Origin: Ariolimax columbianus
Lineage: Eukaryota; Mollusca; Gastropoda; Stylommatophora; Arionidae
Direction: 5' to 3'
Length of the DNA stretch: 64,000 nt
Assembly (NCBI GenBank): GCA_036924085.1
Contig: JAVGWX010000004.1
Coordinates: forward strand, 38,910,293-38,974,292
Shown: positions 1 to 11,172 of the stretch, piece after piece
Layout of the letters: the number at the start of each line of letters is the position of its first letter
Position numbering within the stretch: position 1 is the stretch's first letter
Program-made: the position numbers and the translations under genes
The notes under the pieces: model-generated
What the model was told of the DNA's origin: nothing
The model's database searches: none
The model's input: only the letters and a program-made list of their open reading frames with translations

Positions 1-300
1 GTGTTCTCATAGCCTCTTCCATTTCGCGCATTGTTAGTTTGGCCATCATGTGCTCTTCAGGAGCCGTATTTATGTTTTCGTGCCCCTTTAGCTCTTCGCT
101 AATGTCTGTATGCTTATCTGCAGGGACCTCGATGTGGTTTGCTCTGGCATAGTGATCGACAAAGGCGTTTGCGGCTTTCTTACCTGTGATCAAGTTCTCG
201 CCTTGCTTGATAGTAATTTGTTTATTTGACGGGGTTAACTGATTTGACTTAATTCTTCAAGATCCTTTTGGAATACAGGAATACTGCAATTATCACTCTC
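1..300 (-). pseudogene. LINE fragment, spacer between endonuclease and reverse transcriptase, inverted
   Basis: The minus strand is open for about 75 codons through the left window edge, with residues such as KAANAFVDHYA and EEHMMAKLTMREMEEAM. This is typical of the stretch between endonuclease and reverse transcriptase in non-LTR elements that carry an RNase H domain. Immediately to the right, from 315, lies the C-terminal part of the same kind of element on the opposite strand. The arrangement suggests 5' inversion during insertion. Family assignment comes from resemblance only. Confidence 0.55.
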
Positions 301-314
301 CATTTGTTACTATT

Positions 315-1905
315 TTGGGACATCTTCTTTATATTCAGCTATTTCTTTCAAATAAACCCCAGAACACCAAAATAAGTCTTAACGCCAAATATCTGCGGCC
401 AAATGACAACCCAAACTACCTGGGAGTCACATATGATCGGCGCATGACATGGAAAAGTCAGATCGAGAGAAACCAAATGAGAGCCAGACAAAGAATGGCA
501 ATCATGAGGAAACTTGCTGGCACAAGCTGGGGAGCAGATGAAAGTATACTAAAGAAACTGTACACTGGTAGAGTGAGACCAGTTCTCGAGTATGGCATTG
601 TGGCATGGACAACAGCAGCAAAGGCAAACTTTGATAAAATTAGCAAACTTCAAAACCAAGCCATGAGAGTTATAACAGGAGGCATGAAGTCAATGCCAAT
701 TGTAGAACTGGAAAAGATTACAAATCTGCAATCCATGACCGACAGAAGAGACTGCAGAGCCCAGCAGCAAGCAGAGAAATAAAAAGACTGACAGACCATC
801 CAATGCATCAGAGACTAAATAGATTTGGAAATGGGAAACTAAAGCGGAGAAACTTTGCAGAAATAACCAGAGCAAAGATACGCGAAGACCCTATGAACAC
901 CGTAACAATACCAAAGCCCATCCCTACTGTACGCAAACCAACCTGGAAGCAGCATATCATTCCGGACGTGGTAGAAAATATACCAGGTATTGGAAACAAG
1001 AACAGCCAGACTGAAAAAGAAAGAAGAGACATAACCCTGAGGTACAAAACGAAAAACTACCCAAGCATGGACTGTACCCATGCATACACTGACGGTTCTG
1101 TAACAAACACAACACAGAACGGAGGGGCAGGGGTATTCCTGAGCCTACTGCATGGTAGAAAAATAACACTGTCAGTGGCAACTGGAAAATTCTCAAGCAA
1201 TATCAGAGCAGAGGCAGAGGCACTGAGGGCTGCAGTAGAAGCAATGCTGACAGGCGAAAGCAATGAAAGCCAGATAGTCCTGTTTACAGATGCCCTGTCT
1301 GTAGTCACAGCACTAAAAAGCCAGAAAAATACTGAACTTAATGATTTAAGAGCAGTACTCTGTCAACTATGCCAGCAGTCCGCACCAAAAAGGGTAGTGA
1401 TACAGTGGGTTCCATCCCACTGTAACATCCAAGGTAACGAGGAGGCAGACAGACTGGCAAAAGAAGGTGCAAGACTACCACAACCAGATTCTAGTGTGAC
1501 CTACAAAGAGTCCAAAAGGCTTTTTAGAGCCAGATACATGGCCAAATGGGAAACAGAACATACTGGCTACACAAAAAATGATGCCAATTACCAGCTGAAC
1601 AGAATAGAGCAGGTCGTGGTCTTCAGACTCCGCACAGGCCACAACAGACTGAGATACCACCTATTCAATAAACTGAAGATAGGTGGCACGGACGAATGCA
1701 CTTGTGGTACCGGGAAAATGACCGTTGAACATCATCTGCAAAACTACCCGACATACGAGGACCAGAGAAAGCACATGTGGCCATCACCAGTGGCAACAAT
1801 AGACAAGCTCTATGGCAGTGTCGACAGCCTCAGGATTATCGCTGCTTTTTTCGAAAAAATACAGGTTAACGTTTGACAGCGTACGATGAAGAAGATGATA
1901 TTCAG
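315..1905 (+). pseudogene. Non-LTR retrotransposon 3' part: RT C-terminus plus RNase H, broken
   Basis: Two reading frames (315-782 and 803-1876) are separated by a frameshift near 775-800. The first has YLGVTYDRRMTWK and LYTGRVRPVLEYG, the thumb region of LINE reverse transcriptases. The second contains an RNase H domain: AYTDGS (first Asp), RAEAEAL (Glu), FTDALSV (Asp), WVPSHCNIQGNEEAD (last His and Asp). A Cys/His tail follows (CTCGTGKMTVEHHL). The 3' end is CAGCGTACGATGAAGAAG, a tail also found at 26130 and, inverted, at 52481. RNase H is typical of I-group and related LINE clades. A second copy at 24704-26156 is very similar in sequence. Confidence 0.85.
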
Positions 1906-2299
1906 CCATTTGACTCATGTTGCATTGGCTTATCTTTCATTGTTCTTCTCTAAGCATTTTTTAACTCCCTGCTTTTCTCTTTTCTGCTCCTCTGATGCGG
2001 GTTCCAATCTTGATGCTAATTGAGAAGGGACGTTGACATTTAATCTGAGGTCATAAGCTCTTTTCAGTCACTTGAACATAATTCTTTACTCTTTTATTTG
2101 CATGTTTTTTATTAAGTCTCTCTGTCACCTTCTATCACCCAGGGGTGCATAGGCCATCAACCAACCATTGTCAAGCAGCTATGTCCTGTACAATCTTTTC
2201 CACTTTTTCCTGTTTTCTTTACTTCCGCCTCCAGATCTCGTCTCCTTGGTCTACCTATGCCTCTCCTTTCCTGGAATTCCATTACAAGGATTGCTTAGT

Positions 2300-3750
2300 A
2301 ATACTGGCCTGGGGCTTTCTTAATGTATGACTCATCCATCTCTACTTTCTTCCTAAGATTTCCTGTTCTAATTTACCTTGTCCTACTCTCTCCCACAGTC
2401 TGTCGTTTGTAGCTTTGTTAAACCATTTTATACCAAGAATCTTTCTCAGGTATCTGTTAACAAAACCCTGCAGTCTCCTGCCATTGCCTTTAGTTATCCT
2501 ACAGGTTTCCACTCCATACAGCAGGACTGGCAGGACTGACTTCACATTTGAATTGAAAATCCTTATTTTTGTCTTCCTTCTTATTTCCTCGGAGTTCCAT
2601 CTGGTTTCAACATTCTGAATGCAACTCTTGCTTTTTGGATCCTTGTTTTTTTAATTTCCTTCTCTGTCCCTCCTTCCTTGTTGATGATACTTCCTAGATA
2701 TGTAAATACCTCTACCTCTTCCAGTAATGTTCCTCTCAGCCTGATTAGTTTTGTGTTTACTGCATTGACCCTAATTATTTTTGTCTATTCCTCGTGGATG
2801 TTCAAACTAACTTGTTTAGAGGTATAATCCAGTCTATCCAGGTTCCTTTGCATTTGGCTTTGGCTGTTTAACAGAAGAGCTATATCATCCACAAAATCTA
2901 GGTCCTCCGGCTGTTTATTCAAGATCCACTGTATTCCATTTCTCTCATTTGTTGTTACTTTCATAATCCAGTCTACTACCAAGATGAAAAGGAAAGGCGA
3001 CAGTAAACAACCCTGTCGTACCGCTAATTTAATTTTGAATGGGTCTGTGAGTTGTCCTTCGTGTATAACTCTACATTGCATACTTTCATACGTCTGTCTA
3101 ATTATGTTTGTGAGCTTTTGAGGAATTCCAAAGTGCCTCAGTAGTTCCCAGAGTATATCTCTGTCCAAACTGTTCAAAGCCTTTTCATAATCAACTAAAT
3201 TGATGCACAAACTAGAATTCCATTCCAATGATTGCTCCACAATTATCCGCAATGTGGCTATCTGGTCAATGCATGAATTATTCCGTCTGAAGCTCGCCTG
3301 CTCATCCCTTATCTTGTTATCCACTGTCTTTTTCAACCTTTCTAGTATTATTCTATTTAACACCTTTCCCGGCACTGATAATAACATTATTCCTTTATGG
3401 TTTTTGCATTCCTGTAAATTTCCTTTCTTAGGCAATTTCACTGGGTAGCCCTCTCTCCAATCATTTAGTAAGCTTTCTTGCTCCCAGATGGGGCCTATCA
3501 AGTTGTGGAGCATGTTAGCAGATGTTTCAACATCTACTTTTATTACTTTTTTTTATTGGTCTACCTTGTTGTTGATACTTTCCAGATAGTTTCTTGGTAG
3601 CCTCATTTAGTCCTTTCATATTTCTCTTTCCTGCAGCCTCTTCTGCTTCCTCAGCCAGACCATCAATGAAACGTCTTTTGTCCGCCTTGATGCTCATTTA
3701 ACCTCCTTGCTGTTCTCTACATACTCTTTCTGTGCTGTGCTTTTTGTTTT
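2300..3750 (-). pseudogene. RTE-like LINE reverse transcriptase, decayed
   Basis: The longest open piece (3513 down to 2785) reads as a reverse transcriptase: KLPKKGNLQECKNHKGI, then a palm segment INLVDYEKALNSLDRDILW, RQGCLLSP, and FVDDIALLL at the catalytic box, where FADD would be expected. Further 3' (2545 to 2342), LLYGVETCRITK and FVNRYLRKILGIKW are the usual C-terminal region. Upstream of the open piece, KADKRRFIDGLAEEAEEAA can still be read to about 3750. Several stops and frameshifts make it non-functional. It is 5' truncated, with no endonuclease. Confidence 0.85.
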
Positions 3751-3869
3751 TATTAAGTATCCTACATAAACTCATCAGCACATCTGGCTTATTCTGAATG
3801 TGAGCCACCCTAGGTGCCCTTCTCTATTTGTATATAATGGTTGCGCAAGCATAAACAGTGCCCATTAAT

Positions 3870-4245
3870 TCTTCTTATTCTTGTCTTTGTTCCTTCTCAC
3901 TCAATCTATCCTTACCAAGCCCTGGAAAGGGCTTTGCAAGTAGCAGGATGATGTCTGGATAATTAAATGCACTGTGTTGTAGTTTACAGATTGACTGCAA
4001 TATTTTCACCTTTTGGTCTAACACATCTGACTTCAGCAGCTATTTTTTAGCACCGGATTAGCCTTTCCTCTTCGATCCCTTCTCATTAACCAGTCTGCTC
4101 TGTTGCAGCCTGTTATCCAGGAACACCGCTTGAAGGCGTAGAAGGGTCTTGGCATCTCTGATTTGCTGGCCCTGATGCTAGTAGTCAGCTATGGGTTGCT
4201 GATTGCTGCAACTCATGCATTGTTTAGCATTTTGATCCCCAGTAC
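3870..4245 (-). mobile_element. 360-bp SINE-like repeat (family R360), minus-strand copy
   Basis: This matches, in reverse orientation, the repeat at 10381-10740, sharing for example the blocks around GCAAGTAGCAGGATGA, TAGTTTACAG and GCAGCCTGTT. Its tail side carries TTCTTCTTATTCTTG, a decayed GAA tail read in reverse. Other copies are at 10826-11172 and 57535-57840. It has no coding capacity. Confidence 0.75.
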
Positions 4246-4455
4246 CGATTAATAAGTCTGTATCTTACACTGAGACCATGGTATTTACTTCTCTGTACTA
4301 ATAATGGTTCAGATACCTGGCAAGAAAGCAACCAAAATTACCAGCTGCTCCTATCTCAATACCAGACATCAGAGTTGCAGAGGAAGAGGTAGATCATTGA
4401 AGAAACACGGATTTACAACAACATTGGCGACAAAGCGGACACATAATATAAAACT

Positions 4456-4489
4456 CCCCCCCCCCCCCAGACACACACACACACACACA
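4456..4489. repeat. C-run followed by (CA)n
   Basis: A run of 13 C is followed directly by about ten CA dinucleotides. It is a simple low-complexity tract. The surrounding 4250-4780 contains no gene or repeat that I recognise. Confidence 0.9.
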
Positions 4490-4784
4490 ATGTCTAACAA
4501 CACAAGTGGATAAAAGATGATGATGACTAATTTATGTTCAAAGCATGTTGCAGTTTTAACAAAATATATATTTATAATTGTGATGTTTTTCATAAGTTAA
4601 AGGTCAGGTGACGACAGAAGGAAACAAAAGCAACGCAAAGAATATATTCACACTGACCACATATACAATATTCTCATTCTCAAACATATGACAGAGCTCT
4701 AAACTAAGGCAACATGGTTAAAAAAAAACTGCAACTGAATGAAAACCATAGCTATTTAGATATTACCTTTGATCGATGTTTAAT

Positions 4785-5335
4785 GTGAAAAATAGATAGT
4801 GAGAAACCGGATGCGATTGCGTTCAAGACAAAAAATGTAAATCATGAAAAAACTTGCTGGAACAACTTGGTCAGCTGATAAAAGTGTATTAAAGAAGCTG
4901 AACACTGGATGTGTGAGATTAGTACTAAAATAAGGCATAGCAGCATGGATAATTGGAGCCAAATCAAACTTTAACCAAATAAATAAGAGTTCAAAACTAG
5001 GCAATGAGAATCATATCAGAGGGTGTGAGGACCACACTCACTGAAGAACTAGCACAAAGTGCAAACGTTCAACCAATAAGGGACAGCAGGGCCCAATAAC
5101 AAGGTGAGAAATTCAGAAGACTGATAGACCACCTATTGTACCATAGATCAAATGGGCTTGAAAGAGCACAACACAAGCAGAGCAACTTTGCAGCATCAGT
5201 GAAAGCAAAGTGAAGAACAGATCCTGCAAATGACAGGCAGCAAGGGTTTTGCACCAACTGTCCATGAACATGATGGGTTGCTGAATTCCAAGCCGCAATG
5301 CAATGAGGATGATGTTATTCCAATTAAACTAACCA
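4785..5335 (+). pseudogene. Decayed RNase H-type LINE, 5' piece
   Basis: This is a diverged copy of the element at 315-1905, read from nucleotide similarity: AAACTTGCTGGAACAA, AAGAAGCTGAACACTGGA and GGCATAGCAGCATGGATAA follow the same order. It is full of stops. It breaks off near 5335 and its continuation starts at about 5930, so 5336-5915 is later inserted material. Confidence 0.7.
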
Positions 5336-5339
5336 GATG

Positions 5340-5695
5340 GTGTGTGGGCGGAGGTAGAATCATTATGATGAGTCATTCTCCTCCTTGATATTCATGGCCT
5401 GCTTTAATGAGCTTTTTGGTGAGAACATTCTCAGCAAGGCAGGCCACATATTGGGCCAAATGTTGATGGCTTAGCATGATGTGTTCTCAAGACCTGTTCA
5501 TTGATTGACCTCATTGTTTAAGACCTGATTATACCAGTGGATCATAAGAATGGCTGTCCATGTGAATGATTTTAATGCGCTTCTGATCCCCCTGCAGAAT
5601 AGTCTAGCTCTTAGAAAAGTATAGCAGAATGGGAATGACACAGGTTATGCAAATTGTAGCTTATGGCAAATCACAAATACATACACATTACATTC
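5340..5695 (-). pseudogene. LINE C-terminal fragment, minus strand
   Basis: In reverse it gives a broken peptide with the layout of the end of LINE reverse transcriptases, including the conserved stretch before a GHV-like motif and words such as LPSTFGPICGLPC and EAH-NHSHGQPF. It lies inside the RNase H LINE whose halves are at 4785-5335 and 5913-6785. Only weak resemblance remains. Confidence 0.4.
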
Positions 5696-5696
5696 T

Positions 5697-5915
5697 TAAC
5701 TTTATGCCTTTATACTGGTTTAGAAGTCTCTACAAAGTCTGTATACAACACGTATCTTGGAGGGTGGTTTAACCAATGTGCTAGTTCATCTTAAGAGATT
5801 CAAACACTAGAGCTAAGTAGACTCGCAGCCAGTTAGGCGCCATCTATAGCTGCTTTTTAACAAACCACCTGGGGGAAGGTATATAACCTTTAGGTAGATT
5901 TTTAGCTAGAACTTG
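5697..5915 (-). mobile_element. SINE family T, 5'-truncated copy with CR1-like tail
   Basis: In reverse it carries the conserved block GATGGCGCCTAACTGGCTG and then GTATACAGAC and CTTCTAAACCAGTATAAA, the same 3' tail that ends the CR1-like copies at 32700, 55270 and 62390. The full-length counterpart is at 19059-19512. It is inserted in the RNase H LINE relic. Confidence 0.75.
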
Positions 5916-6785
5916 ACTAATTCTAACCTGGGGAGAATGAAAGAAAACATTCCAGCATTATTAAAGAAAAGCCAAACAGAAAGAAGAGCTACAACTATAA
6001 ATTACCTAGAGAAGAACTATCCATGCAACAGCTGGGCCCATGTATATACAGATGATGAAGCAGCATCAAATGCAGCAGAAAATACATTTGGAGTGATTTT
6101 TCTGAGCCTGAAAAACAGTACTGAGAGCTTGAAAGTGGCACCAGAAATTCTAATGACAGATGGAAATAGAGAGACAAAAGGGAATTTTCACAGAACTGTT
6201 GTCATTAGGTCTGGCACTGGGGAGCTACACAAATACAAACTTAAAGGTACTAATGAGTATCAATTCATTTAACTATGTCATGGTGGATTCCATATCATTA
6301 CAACATTCTTGGCAATGAAAACTCTGGCATACTTTCAAGAGAAGGTGGAAAGCTACCTCAGCCTGAAATAAGTGTTACATGAAGAGACCAAGAGATTTAC
6401 CAGGTGTAGATACAGGAACAAGTAATAAGCAGAGCACAAAGACAACAGCCAAATGACTCATATTACCAGCTGCACAGAAGTGGGGAAATACTGTCCTGAT
6501 TATGCTGAGACTTGCATAGATAAAAGAGCTGTTTCCCTGGTCCTAAAAGCACAATGGCAACATTGGAAATTCATAGGTGTAACTTTTTAAGCTGATCAAT
6601 GATCACCACTTGGAGAATGACACTGCAATTGATGATCCAGCAATGCACAGATTGAAATGTTTTTAAATCAGAAGTTGGTGCAGCAGAGAAGGGAACATAT
6701 GAAGACAAAGCAAGAGTATACCACCAGTCAGCTACAGGAATCATCAGAATCTACATCATTCACCATTTTGCTACACGGCTGAGAA
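5913..6785 (+). pseudogene. Decayed RNase H-type LINE, 3' piece
   Basis: A 119-codon open stretch reads ENIPALLKKSQTERR, then KNYPCNSWAHVYTDDEA, clearly the start of the RNase H domain seen intact at 1030-1110, with TDGS changed to TDDE. Further on, nucleotide-level matches to the C-terminal Cys/His region continue (GGAACATATGAAGACAAAG at 6689). The catalytic Asp-Gly is lost and stops are frequent. It continues the 4785-5335 piece. Confidence 0.75.
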
Positions 6786-6924
6786 CCTATGGATTTGCTG
6801 AAGGTTCAGTGATGTCAATTCTGAACATAACAGAACAGATAAGTCATTTTACAAATACTTAAATATACTTAGGACTTGAAATGAATATGAACTCTGAAGC
6901 TCATTTACTGCTTTTTCTCTACAG

Positions 6925-7132
6925 CTTTGGCAGAATCAGCAGAACCAGTTCTAGAGATATCCGAGGAAGGTGATTCTGGTAAGAAGACATCTGGGATTGG
7001 CAAGCCTAGGGCTACACGCCAGTCTATCAAAACATACTTCACTACTGAGCCCCAAGAAAAATATTATGTCACAGATGGAAAGATTTTACTTATTGACTGT
7101 GGAGTTGTAGCAGCTGACATTCTTACATTTAG
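6925..7132 (+). CDS. Exon A1: linker and first half of UNC5-type Ig1 (module A)
   Basis: The acceptor is TTTTCTCTACAG and the donor AG/GTAAGTG. The exon enters in phase 1 and leaves in phase 2. It encodes an acidic, Ser/Lys-rich linker of about 35 residues (LEISEEGDSGKKTSG), then YVTDGKILLIDCGVVAADIL, the start of the Ig1 B strand with its first Cys. The phase-1 entry matches the phase at the end of every Ig2 exon in this gene, so an upstream Ig2, and hence another module, is likely outside or left of the visible region. I found no such exon in 1-6900. Confidence 0.85.
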
Positions 7133-7262
7133 GTAAGTGCCTACTTTTTTCACACTATAACTCTTTTATGTTCTTGAAACTAGTTTTTGAATTGTCTTTT
7201 ATTTTTAGCCCACAAATGAGTTTTGCTTATTCAGTGTTGGGTTCCTTATAATTTATTTTCAT

Positions 7263-7385
7263 TCGCTATGGATGTAATGGCAACCTACCATACTGCACAC
7301 TTGCCAAGAAACTTAAAACACCTAAATAGATTGGCAGTTGTGAAAACCGAAATTCTGCAAAGGACTTGTTATGAGTGACAGTTAT
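7263..7385 (+). mobile_element. SINE2 fragment
   Basis: GTAATGGCAACCTACC, CTTGCCAAGAAACTTA and ATTCTGCAAAGGAC match the body of the SINEs at 38888-39110 and 63546-63745. The tRNA-like head is missing. Confidence 0.7.
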
Positions 7386-7399
7386 TAACTAACAGCAAT

Positions 7400-8110
7400 T
7401 TTATTATAAAGTGCATGGAAAGTATGCACAATAGAAAATTTTATTTCAGGACACAAAATGGCTTTTTGGTAATACTCCATGTAGGGATTGTGACAATCGA
7501 GCAGTATGTGCGTGTTCAATATAGATTAGAACATGGCAGCCCCACTATTTACTTGCACTGTGAAAGAACAGCGAGCAAGACATTATTTGTTTTTTGTAGT
7601 CAGAGGATGTGAAACATTCTGTAATCTGCAGAAGAAGGAGTCAGAGGAGAGTGTATGAATGGGTAGAAAGATTTCAAAATGGAAGACAAAACATCATTGA
7701 TGGACCTCAGCATGGGAGACCAGCAAGCGCTGCAACTGACACAGTGTAACAGCAGATAGACCAGCTTGTCTGTGGCAATCGGCGAGTCACTATTGATGAA
7801 ATAACTGTAGATTTCCACACGTCACTACACTGCGCACAAAATTGTCCATGATGACCTCAGCTGTAGAAAAGTGTGTAGCAGATGGTTCCATTGCAGGATG
7901 AGGTATTGGAGATGGTGAAAAATTGAATAAAGATCACACCAAAAGAGTTTTCTAGAGAGCATCCAAAAGTTAGTGAACATGTGGACAGAGTGTGTTGCCA
8001 GGCACAGTGACTATGTCAAAAATATCGAACACAAAAAATGTATCGCTTGCACTCTTTTAAAAATGTTATAAATAAAATTGCTAATACTTAATGAATGTCT
8101 CTTGTATTGA
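7400..8110 (+). pseudogene. mariner-type transposase relic
   Basis: The stretch from about 7625 reads CNLQKKES, then VYEWVERFQNGRQNIIDGP and QHGRPASAATDTV, followed by NRRVTIDEI. This is the helix-turn-helix N-terminal region of mariner transposases of the SETMAR type. It continues, with shifts, to a weak match of the post-HTH region (KVCSRW) at about 7870. Stops interrupt it and I see no catalytic D34D core, so it is a truncated fossil. Terminal inverted repeats were not found. Confidence 0.7.
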
Positions 8111-8511
8111 CATTACTTATGGAACATAAGACAGCAACATATTTTTTACTATATATTTTTAATTTAGATCTTTTTATTCAGCTTTGATTGGTGTGGCTTA
8201 TTCTGTTGTTTGTCACTAAGCTTTCTCTGGAAGGTAGATCAAGAATGTTCATTGAATTATAGGAAAGTTTTAGATTTATTGGCTGTAGGTTTCCCACACA
8301 AAATAAATTAGACAGAGGAAAGATCAAAGTAAGAATTTATAAAGCTAGTAAATAGATCTGTCAGCTCAGTTTTTAACCACTACGTGAACAAAATAAATTT
8401 GTATACTAACCTTGCGTAATCTGTGCCAAACCAGGATATTAATGAAAGACATAAAATTAACATGAATCGTACATTTTTACATAAATGTTATATTTTACCT
8501 GTTGGTTTCAG

Positions 8512-8590
8512 GTGTAATGGAAAGAGAATGAACAGAACACTACAGACAATAAATCAGGGTCTGGACACTTCTGGTAACAGGGTTATTCAG
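8512..8590 (+). CDS. Exon A2: middle of Ig1 (module A)
   Basis: The acceptor is TTGGTTTCAG and the donor CAG/GTCAGT. The exon completes an Arg codon split with exon A1 and then encodes CNGKRMNRTLQTINQ, ending in phase 0. The CNG places the second Cys exactly 12 residues after the first (C-x11-C), as in UNC5 Ig1, where a CNG occupies the same place. It is 79 nt long. The homologous exon in module C is 43170-43277. Confidence 0.85.
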
Positions 8591-9072
8591 GTCAGTTACC
8601 TGTCCATCATTTTTATGGTTGGAACAAAATAACAGTTTTGAGGTCACAAAGGCATCACATTTCATAGCAAACTGAATTGCTTGTTTTTATTTTTGTATGT
8701 CCATCACCAGTGTTTCTGGCTTTCTCAATATCTTTCTATTATAAAATATAATCTTTCCAGTAATGTTAGTCTTACTATTTTTTCTTACTTGTGACTGTCT
8801 CTTTTAGTGTCATTTTGGGCAGCCCAATTGATTCTGACACATAACCATTCCATTGGAGTTTGCATATTTTTACAACTGCGAGAGTGTTCTTTTTTGGTAT
8901 GGTATTTTGTTCGATTATGTTTTAAATCTTAAAGTTTAAGACATGATTGTTGTATATTACTACAAAGATCTGATTAAAACATTTAACCTCTATTTCTTGG
9001 ATGTTTGAGAGAACTGTAGACATATTTATTTCAAAGGTCAATTGCTGTTTGGAGAGGAGGGAATGGTTTGGC

Positions 9073-9097
9073 GGGGGGGGGGGGGGGGGGGGGGGGG
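9073..9097. repeat. Run of 25 G
   Basis: An uninterrupted G25 run lies in an AT-rich intron. Its true length is likely unreliable in the assembly. Nothing else recognisable lies between 8600 and 9560. Confidence 0.9.
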
Positions 9098-9560
9098 AGG
9101 TCTTCTTGTTTCACTCTCAAGAAACATCAACATGTTTTATGTCTTATTATTCCACCCATTATGTCCCGTTGGTCTTGATTCCTAATTTTCAGTTTTTTGC
9201 CAGGTGTTCTTTAGCCTGCTCACTAATTGTATTCTCTTACCATTATTTTGTTATTTTCTTATGATACGTCCTTAATTTATGTCAATCTCCAGTAATACTA
9301 GTTGTTGCCATGTACTCTTCTATAAACATATGCTTATTGTTTACTTGCTTGATAGGAAATATGGATGGCGACATCTGATAATGAAGGTCTGCAGTTTGGT
9401 TGTGGTGCTCTTGACATTTCCTCAATATTAAATATGACTACAATCTCTTGTTATGAAATATTACTTCCTGCTGTTATCTTTCTTATGTCTTTAAACTCTA
9501 CTTTATATTATCCATTAAAATGCAAGATAATAATTCTTTTTCAATCTCTTGTTAACACAG

Positions 9561-9727
9561 TCCCAATTGAGCATTTCCTATGCTGATGTGATAGCATTCC
9601 AAACAGAGTTTGGGGAGGATAAACCCTATCAGTGCTTATGTTCTGCCTGGTACCAGGATTCTGGTAGTCCAAATGGGTGGGGGCAGACTTGATTCCAACA
9701 AACTTCATGGTTTAATCCATCTTGCAT
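9561..9727 (+). CDS. Exon A3: end of Ig1 (module A), with a one-base frameshift
   Basis: The acceptor is GTTAACACAG and the donor CAT/GTAAGT. In phase 0 it reads LSISYADVIAFQTEFGEDK, then PYQCLCSAWYQDSG, giving the UNC5 Ig1 C-x-C. After GGGTGGGGG (9675-9683) that frame hits TGA at 9690. The +1 frame then continues as RLDSNKLHGLIHLA and ends in phase 1, which is what the next exon needs and what the equivalent exons in B, C and D do. The exon is 167 nt; 166 nt would fit the phases perfectly. An extra G in the G5 run, either an assembly error or a real lesion, explains it. Confidence 0.8.
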
Positions 9728-9894
9728 GTAAGTGTCACATTTTTTTTAAATTTTCATTTTGTTTTCTTTTTTTTAGCTGCTGTAAGATGTAAAAAAAATA
9801 TTTAAAAACAAAATATATATTAAAATAAGTCCAGCTCAGGACATGGCAATAAAGCAGACAAGACTCTTATGCAAATAATTAGTAAAATTTAAAA

Positions 9895-10290
9895 CATTTT
9901 CTGACACCACTGTTACATGTGATCTGCTGGGGTCTTTGTGTATGACAAGGACAAGAATAGCACCACTGCCCCACAGAGAGCATGTCGTAATGGCGACTAA
10001 TTGTGTGACATGGCATACCCCTGAATATGGTTAGGTGGTTGATTAAGAACATCATAGATGGCACTTAACAGGCTGTGGGTCTACTTTGTTCTAGTGTGAG
10101 TCTATTAAGATGGACTTGCACATCGGTTAACCACCCTCCACGGCGCTTGTCCTAACACAGCGGAGTAACAAGCTGCTTGATCCTAGCTATCTAAGCAGGA
10201 AATCCTCCTCTGGCCACATCCAGCTCACTCCAGAGCTAGGACCTGCACAGGAACATCTGCCACTGTAGAAGAACAGGTTGCCTTAGACGA
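9895..10290 (+). mobile_element. Repeat T2, sharing a central block with SINE family T
   Basis: It begins near TGCTGGGGTCTTTGTGTATG and contains CATGTCGTAATGGCGACTAA. The central block is GATGGCACTTAACAGGCTG through GAGTCTATTAAGATGGACTTG, and the 3' part includes CTGCTTGATCCTAGCTA. Copies are at 37605-38000 (minus) and 51537-51850 (plus). The central block is also present in SINE family T (19059-19512), but the flanks differ. It is non-coding and the class is uncertain. Confidence 0.7.
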
Positions 10291-10380
10291 TTATGTGAAT
10301 ATGCAGATTGAATCAAATATACAGCCAGGGAAATGTATTTGAAAGTGGCATAATCATAGTAGAGCTTTTAAATAGCAGAA

Positions 10381-10740
10381 CGGCATCAAGATGCTGAGCA
10401 GCACATGGCTGCAGTGGTCAGCGACCATAGCTGACTGCTAGCGTCAGGGCCAGCGAACCATAGCTGCCAAGACCCTTCTACACCGCCACGCGGTGATACC
10501 TAGATAACAGGCTGCAGCAGGGCAGACTGGCTAAGGAGAAGGGATCGAAGAGGGAATGCTAATCCGGTACTCAAAAAATGCTTGCTGAATTTGGATGTGT
10601 TGGACCGAAAGGTGCAAATATCGCAGCCAAGCTGTAAACTACGACACAACACATTCCATTCTCTGGACTACATTCTGCTACTTAAGCCCTTTCAGTGTTT
10701 GGTAGTGGGAGATTGAGAACGAACGAAGAAGAAGAATAAG
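10381..10740 (+). mobile_element. R360 retroposon, plus copy with 10-bp target duplication
   Basis: A 360-bp non-coding unit from GGCATCAAGATGCTGAGCAG to a tail GAACGAAGAAGAAGAATAAG. It is flanked by AATAGCAGAA at 10371-10380 and again at 10741-10750. The target duplication and the GAA tail indicate LINE-mediated insertion, so I class it as a SINE. An A/B box promoter is not obvious. Confidence 0.8.
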
Positions 10741-10825
10741 AATAGCAGAAGTGTTAGAGTCTCTTATTCTTATGGCAAATGTGTCAGGTTCAGTCTTGAC
10801 AAGCCCAAATCAATGCAGTTGTCTT

Positions 10826-11172
10826 GTCTTCTTCTTCTTCTTTGTTCGTTCTCAACCTCCATCTACCAAGCTCTGAAAAAGGCTTTGCAAGTAGCAGGAT
10901 GAAGTCCGGAGAACACGATGCGTTGTGTAATAGTTTACAGCTTGACTGCGATATTTGCACCTTTCGGTCCGACACATCCGTCTTAAGCAGACATTTTTTA
11001 GTCCCGGGCTGCCTTCCCTTCTACTTAGCGAGTCTTCTCAGTTGCAGCCTGTTGTCCTGGATCACCACATGGAGGTGTAGAAACGTCTTGGCAGCTCTGG
11101 TTTGCTGATCCTGTCGGTAGCAGTCAGGTTGCTGACCTCTTTAGCTCATGCGCTGCTCAGCATCTTGATCCC
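10826..11172 (-). mobile_element. R360 retroposon, minus copy
   Basis: It starts with the reversed GAA tail (CTTCTTCTTCTTCTTTG) and ends CTGCTCAGCATCTTGAT, the reverse complement of the start of the plus copy. With 10381-10740 it forms an inverted pair separated by about 85 bases. In the gene's pre-mRNA the pair could fold into a long hairpin. Confidence 0.8.

Noticed and set aside
9354..9405. Possible extra exon between A2 and A3 (GAAATATGGATGGCGACATC...)
   Set aside because: It follows an AG, but A2 ends in phase 0 and A3 starts in phase 0 with a correct Ig1 order without it. The peptide has no match in the other modules.
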